DNA of 64,000 bases from an uncultured Clostridia bacterium. Its GTDB lineage: Bacteria > Bacillota > Clostridia > Oscillospirales > Acutalibacteraceae. Made by a program: the position numbers and the translations under genes. The stretch lies in assembly GCA_937884975.1 (NCBI GenBank), contig CAKZZS010000050.1, forward strand, positions 1 through 64,000, given 5' to 3'. The notes beneath the pieces were generated by a model that was given only the letters and a program-made list of their open reading frames with translations, did no database searches and was not told the DNA's origin. This document shows positions 60,600 to 64,000 of the stretch, piece after piece (positions within the stretch are counted from its first letter, which is position 1; each line of letters opens with the position of its first letter).

Positions 60600-61465
60600 G
60601 ATAAAATGCCCCTGTATATAACTATGATAGCGTTAAGAGCCGCAATTACAAAAAGTCCCGAGTCAAATCTGTCCATAACTCCGCCGTGACCGGGAACAAC
60701 GTTTCCGAAATCCTTTACGTCAAAATTACGCTTGATGACTGACGCGGAAAGGTCACCTACCATGCTTATAAGCGCAAGAAGAAGTGAAATGATAATCACC
60801 TCTAAATAGTTCATGCTGTGCTTTTCAAAGAAGAAATTGTCATACACCGCAAAAAGGATTACGCAGCTGAGCACGCCGCCGATAATTCCGCCGATAGCGC
60901 CCTCAACCGTCTTTTTCGGACTGATATTCGGACACATTTTGTGCTTGCCGAAAAGACTGCCCGTAAAGTAAGCGAAGGTATCCGTAAGCCACGCCGCAAG
61001 AAGAGCAAACAGAATGAAAAATCTTCCGTAATGCTTATCGTAAACGTCGCTGTATGTAATATACATATCCCTTAAATTAAAAAGACACGAAAAAGCGTAC
61101 GGAACAATAACCGACGAGAGGATTACGCTTGTAACCTCCTCAAACTTTGTCTGCTCATATTTTGCGAGCATAAGTCCCATAAGAAGGATTATGTAAAACA
61201 CAAGGAAGCCTACGGTTGAAAACCTAATGTTCAGCAGGCTGTTTAATTCCTTTGCGTACTCATAGTAAACGGGGATGAGCGCCGCAACGCACACGCTTAT
61301 ATAATACATCGGCTTATTTTTAAGTCCGATACATTTATTCAGCTCAAAGCACGCCGTCGCTGAAAGCGCGGCAACGGTAATTACCATTGCCGGAGTGTAG
61401 CAAAATACGACAATTGTTATGCCGAAAATGGCTGCAAGTATTCCGAAAACTGTTCTCTTTAACAT
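60596..61465 (-). CDS. cdsA: Phosphatidate cytidylyltransferase
   Basis: A 289-residue integral membrane enzyme making CDP-diacylglycerol from phosphatidate and CTP, the precursor of anionic phospholipids. It has about eight transmembrane segments and the C-terminal signature SMVGDLSASVIKRNFDVKDFGNVVPGHGGVMDRFDS (key parts GDLSASVIKR and PGHGGVMDRFDS, residues about 230-268). The ISPKKTVEGAIGG segment precedes it. It lies between uppS and dxr in the usual operon order. Confidence 0.94.
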   Translation of the reverse strand: MLKRTVFGILAAIFGITIVVFCYTPAMVITVAALSATACFELNKCIGLKNKPMYYISVCVAALIPVYYEYAKELNSLLNIRFSTVGFLVFYIILLMGLMLAKYEQTKFEEVTSVILSSVIVPYAFSCLFNLRDMYITYSDVYDKHYGRFFILFALLAAWLTDTFAYFTGSLFGKHKMCPNISPKKTVEGAIGGIIGGVLSCVILFAVYDNFFFEKHSMNYLEVIIISLLLALISMVGDLSASVIKRNFDVKDFGNVVPGHGGVMDRFDSGLFVIAALNAIIVIYRGILS

Positions 61466-61474
61466 AAAATAACC

Positions 61475-62209
61475 TCACACGCCGCCGAAACGACGGTTTC
61501 TTTTTTCGAATTCTCTTAAGGCTTCGTTCAGATCCTCTTTCGAGAAATCCGGCCAAAGCACGTTTGACGACCAGAACTCGGCGTAAGCCGCCTGCCAGAG
61601 CATAAAGTTTGACAGTCTGTGCTCGCCGCTGGGCCGTATTATCAGGTCAAGGTCGGGCTGACCGGCTGTATAAAGGTGGTTTGTGACCGTCTCCTCGGTG
61701 ATATCGTCCGGAGAAAGAACGCCGGATTTAACCTTTTTTGCAATTTCCCTTGCCGAATGTGTAATCTCCTCGCGGCTGCCGTAGTTAATGGCGATATTGA
61801 CAATGACCTTATGCTGTTTTCCGCTGACGCGCTCAATTTTATTCATCAGCATCTTCATATCCATCGGAAGATTACTCCTGTCGCCCAGGAAGGTCATATG
61901 AATACCCTTTTCCTCGTTTTCCGCCTTGCGTTCGTCCGCCTCTTTAAGGTATTCCCTGAAAAGGTTCATAATGGCGTTTACCTCTTCCTTGGGTCTGCGC
62001 CAGTTTTCCGTAGAAAAGGCATAAAATGTCATACACTTTATGCCTATGTCCGCGGCGTACTCGCCTATTACCCTGAAGGTTTTTGCGCCCTCAATATGTC
62101 CCTTATAGCGCGGCAGACCTCTCTGCTGCGCCCATCTGCCGTTACCGTCCATAATAAAGCCGACGTGCTGCGGCAGAACGTCAAATTTAGGTAAGCTGTT
62201 ATCGTCCAT
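61475..62209 (-). CDS. uppS: Undecaprenyl diphosphate synthase
   Basis: A 244-residue cis-prenyltransferase making the C55 lipid carrier for peptidoglycan. The catalytic segment GFIMDGNGRWAQQRGLPRYKGH begins near residue 17 with the essential Asp in MDGNGRW. Further motifs are YAFSTENWRRP near 69, NIAINYGSREEI near 146 and LIIRPSGEHRLSNFMLWQAAYAE near 194. The RPSGExRLSNF motif is exact. It is 4 bp from frr and 9 bp from cdsA. Confidence 0.95.
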   Translation of the reverse strand: MDDNSLPKFDVLPQHVGFIMDGNGRWAQQRGLPRYKGHIEGAKTFRVIGEYAADIGIKCMTFYAFSTENWRRPKEEVNAIMNLFREYLKEADERKAENEEKGIHMTFLGDRSNLPMDMKMLMNKIERVSGKQHKVIVNIAINYGSREEITHSAREIAKKVKSGVLSPDDITEETVTNHLYTAGQPDLDLIIRPSGEHRLSNFMLWQAAYAEFWSSNVLWPDFSKEDLNEALREFEKRNRRFGGV

Positions 62210-62213
62210 AATG

Positions 62214-62768
62214 TCAGATTTCCATTATTTCCTTTTTCTTTTCTTCACTTGACTCGTCAATGAGCTTTGTGAACTTATCCGTAATCTTCTGGATTTTTTC
62301 CTTGCCTTCCTTAAGGTCGTCCTCGGTGATTTCGGAGTCCTTTTTCATCTTTTCAAGCTTGTCAATTGCGTCGCGTCTTACGTTTCTAACGGAAACCTTT
62401 GCTTCCTCGCCGTACTTTGCAACGTCCTTTGTGAGCAAAACTCTTCTCTCCTCGGTAAGGGGCGGGAAGGTAAGACGGATAACTCTTCCGTCATTCATCG
62501 GGTTAATGCCGAGATCCGACGACTGAATAGCCTTCATAATCGGGTTAAGAGTACTTGCGTCCCAAGGCTGGATGGTAAGAATTCTTGCCTCTGCAACGGA
62601 TACCGCCGCCATCTGGTTTATGGGCGTGGGAACTCCGTAATAGTCAACAAGAATTTTATCAAGCACGGAAGCAGTTGCCCTGCCTGCTCTCATTGAAGCA
62701 TATTCGTGGTTAAGAGCGTCAACCGTTTTCTGCATTTTTTCTTCTGCAAAATTAAATACTGTCTGCAT
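62214..62768 (-). CDS. frr: Ribosome recycling factor
   Basis: A 184-residue cytoplasmic protein that, with EF-G, splits post-termination ribosomes. Family sequence is clear: LNHEYASMRAGRATASVLDKILVDYYGVPTPINQMA (about 18-53; the core is RAGRA with the following helix), INPMNDGRVIRLTFPPLTEERR and the long C-terminal helix ending in DESSEEKKKEIMEI. It is second gene of the operon, after pyrH, as in most bacteria. Confidence 0.96.
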   Translation of the reverse strand: MQTVFNFAEEKMQKTVDALNHEYASMRAGRATASVLDKILVDYYGVPTPINQMAAVSVAEARILTIQPWDASTLNPIMKAIQSSDLGINPMNDGRVIRLTFPPLTEERRVLLTKDVAKYGEEAKVSVRNVRRDAIDKLEKMKKDSEITEDDLKEGKEKIQKITDKFTKLIDESSEEKKKEIMEI

Positions 62769-62793
62769 AATTATCCTCCTGAATATTTACCTT

Positions 62794-63501
62794 TTATTTA
62801 ACAACTGTGCCGATTTTTTTACCGCAAACGGCATCAACGATATTTTGCGGATTATTAAGATTAAATACAAGAATTGCTATTCCGTTATCCCTGCAAAGCG
62901 AAGCGGCGGTGCTGTCCATAACCGCAAGGCCCTTTGAAAGAACCTCGTTATGGGAAAGCTCGTCGTATTTTACCGCGTCGCTGAACTTATTGGGATCCTT
63001 ATCGTAAACGCCGTCAACGTTTGTTGCCTTAAAGATTATATCCGCGTCAATTTCCGCGGCGCGAAGAGCCGCAGCGGTATCGGTAGTAAAGAACGGGTTA
63101 CCCGTTCCGCAGCCGAAGATTACAACCCTGCCCTTTTCAAAGTGGCGCGTTGCCTTATTTCTGATATAAGGCTCGGCTATCTGACGCATTTCAATAGCAG
63201 TCTGAACTCTTACGGGAACGCCCATCTGCTCAAGCGAATCGCAAAGAGCAAGCGAGTTCATAACGGTCGCGAGCATACCCATATGGTCCGCCCTCGTCCT
63301 GTCCATTTTCCCGGAGCTTCTTCCCCTCCAGAAATTTCCGCCGCCGACAACAATGCCCACCTGAACGCCAAGCTCGGTAACCTGCTTTACAGCCGAGCAA
63401 ATGTTTTCAACCGTGTCAAAGTCAATTCCTTTTTTCTCCTCACCGGCAAGCACCTCGCCGCTGAGCTTTAATAAAATTCTTTTGTAAATGGGAGCAACCA
63501 T
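62794..63501 (-). CDS. pyrH: UMP kinase
   Basis: A 235-residue hexameric enzyme phosphorylating UMP to UDP. The amino acid kinase fold is seen in RILLKLSGEVLAG (N-terminal ATP site), VGIVVGGGNFWRGR near 52, GTGNPFFTTDTAAALRA near 130 and the uridine-specific ATNVDGVYDKDPNKF near 157. ATG at 63501 is preferred because GGAGGAAAT lies just upstream; an in-frame ATG at 63519 precedes this RBS. It heads the operon; tsf and rpsB, often found upstream, are absent here. Confidence 0.95.
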   Translation of the reverse strand: MVAPIYKRILLKLSGEVLAGEEKKGIDFDTVENICSAVKQVTELGVQVGIVVGGGNFWRGRSSGKMDRTRADHMGMLATVMNSLALCDSLEQMGVPVRVQTAIEMRQIAEPYIRNKATRHFEKGRVVIFGCGTGNPFFTTDTAAALRAAEIDADIIFKATNVDGVYDKDPNKFSDAVKYDELSHNEVLSKGLAVMDSTAASLCRDNGIAILVFNLNNPQNIVDAVCGKKIGTVVK

Positions 63502-63538
63502 TTTATTTCCTCCAAACATAAAATTCCATATTTCCTAT

Positions 63539-63567
63539 ATTTTATAATATTTACTCTTATATGTAAA
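63539..63567 (-). promoter_or_regulatory. Promoter of the pyrH-polC operon
   Basis: On the minus strand TTTACA, 17-bp spacer, TAAAAT, about 35 bp upstream of the pyrH start. Confidence 0.65.
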
Positions 63568-63585
63568 GACAATTTTGATTTATTA

Positions 63586-63614
63586 TTGACTATTGAATGT
63601 AAAAAAATTATAAT
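63586..63614 (+). promoter_or_regulatory. Promoter of the terminal kinase-like gene
   Basis: TTGACT (63586-63591), 17 bp, TATAAT (63609-63614) on the plus strand, about 30 bp before the start codon. Confidence 0.8.
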
Positions 63615-63645
63615 AAATTTTGTTGAAAATGAGAGGAAGAAAATT

Positions 63646-64000
63646 ATGAACGGTAACTTAAAGGCGATAATCAATTCGTTTGACATAACGGGTGAAAAGG
63701 TTAGCTTTACGGCAATTACGGACGGACATATCAACAGCACCTATAAGGTCACTGTCGAAAACGGAGAAGAAATCAAAAAGTACCTTCTCCAGAAAATAAA
63801 CACCTTTGTTTTTAAAAACCCGGATGAGCTTATGCAGAACATTGTTTGCGTAACGGAGTTTTTAAGAGAAAAAATCCGTAAAAACGGCGGAGACGAGACA
63901 AGGGAAACCCTCACCTTTATTAAGACAAGGGACAAAAAGAACTATTACAGAGCCGAAAACGGCGACTGCTGGCGCTGTTACGTTTTTGTCGATGACGCGT
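63646..64000 (+). CDS. Phosphotransferase, N-acetylhexosamine 1-kinase-like (partial)
   Basis: The first 118 codons of a gene cut by the window end. The start follows AGAGGAAG. The sequence has the aminoglycoside phosphotransferase-like kinase N-lobe: DGHINSTYKVTVENGEE (glycine-loop equivalent, about 26-42), then KYLLQKINTFVFKNPDELMQNI, which closely matches the NahK/mucin-desulfatase group. NahK phosphorylates GlcNAc or GalNAc at C1 in the lacto-N-biose pathway, useful for mucin or milk sugars. The catalytic loop lies beyond the window, so the function is tentative. Confidence 0.7.
   Translation, partial: MNGNLKAIINSFDITGEKVSFTAITDGHINSTYKVTVENGEEIKKYLLQKINTFVFKNPDELMQNIVCVTEFLREKIRKNGGDETRETLTFIKTRDKKNYYRAENGDCWRCYVFVDDA

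Overview
The window looks like chromosomal DNA of an anaerobic, probably gut-dwelling Clostridia (Firmicutes; an Oscillospiraceae/Ruminococcaceae-like member is my best guess). The reasons are a PolC-type replicative polymerase, strong AGGAGG ribosome binding sites, A+T-rich TTGACA/TATAAT promoters, DXP-pathway isoprenoid genes, a membrane pyrophosphatase and fermentative lactate dehydrogenase. No rRNA, tRNA, CRISPR array, prophage or complete insertion sequence was recognised. Gene density is high and most genes lie in long, tightly packed operons.

Layout. 1-5.8 kb: a LytTR regulator/DUF3021 membrane protein pair, a zinc-ribbon protein, a P-loop ATPase, class II fructose-bisphosphate aldolase, a THUMP-type RNA methyltransferase and a lipid kinase. 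5.8-9.8 kb: one very large secreted BspA-type leucine-rich-repeat protein with a C-terminal wall-binding repeat tail. 9.8-14.7 kb: a GPH-family sugar symporter with an unknown anchored protein, then a polar amino acid ABC transporter with a possible ArgR-type operator. 14.8-20.4 kb: proBA followed, without any real gap, by two anchored unknowns and a GH30 glycosidase. 20.4-20.9 kb: a frameshifted REP-associated (RAYT) transposase carrying REP-like hairpins inside its own coding sequence; similar hairpins lie at 24.75-24.82 kb.

21-34.2 kb (minus strand): ldh and a complete myo-inositol catabolic operon. It reads GH38 alpha-mannosidase, iolJ-type aldolase, iolC, a SanA/YdcF-type membrane protein, iolB, iolD, iolE, mmsA/iolA, iolG. 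There is no transporter or IolR-type regulator, but a 25-bp palindrome covers the likely promoter. 34.4-44.4 kb: a transglutaminase-like exported protein, a K+-dependent-type membrane pyrophosphatase, a VanY-like D,D-carboxypeptidase with a two-component system, an M28-like membrane protein that has lost its metal ligands, and an unknown lipoprotein.

44.4-51.4 kb (minus strand): an aromatic amino acid operon, aroF-tyrA-aroB-aroA-aroC-pheA-aroQ. Its leader encodes a 19-residue peptide with six alternating Tyr/Phe codons, followed by mutually exclusive hairpins and an intrinsic terminator, which is the architecture of ribosome-mediated attenuation. This is the most striking regulatory element in the window. 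51.5-53.6 kb: a zinc-ribbon membrane protein and an M20 peptidase. 53.6-63.5 kb (minus strand): pyrH-frr-uppS-cdsA-dxr-rseP-ispG-polC, the usual firmicute growth operon, but with a PolC that lacks the internal 3'-5' exonuclease domain. The window ends inside a plus-strand sugar-kinase-like gene.
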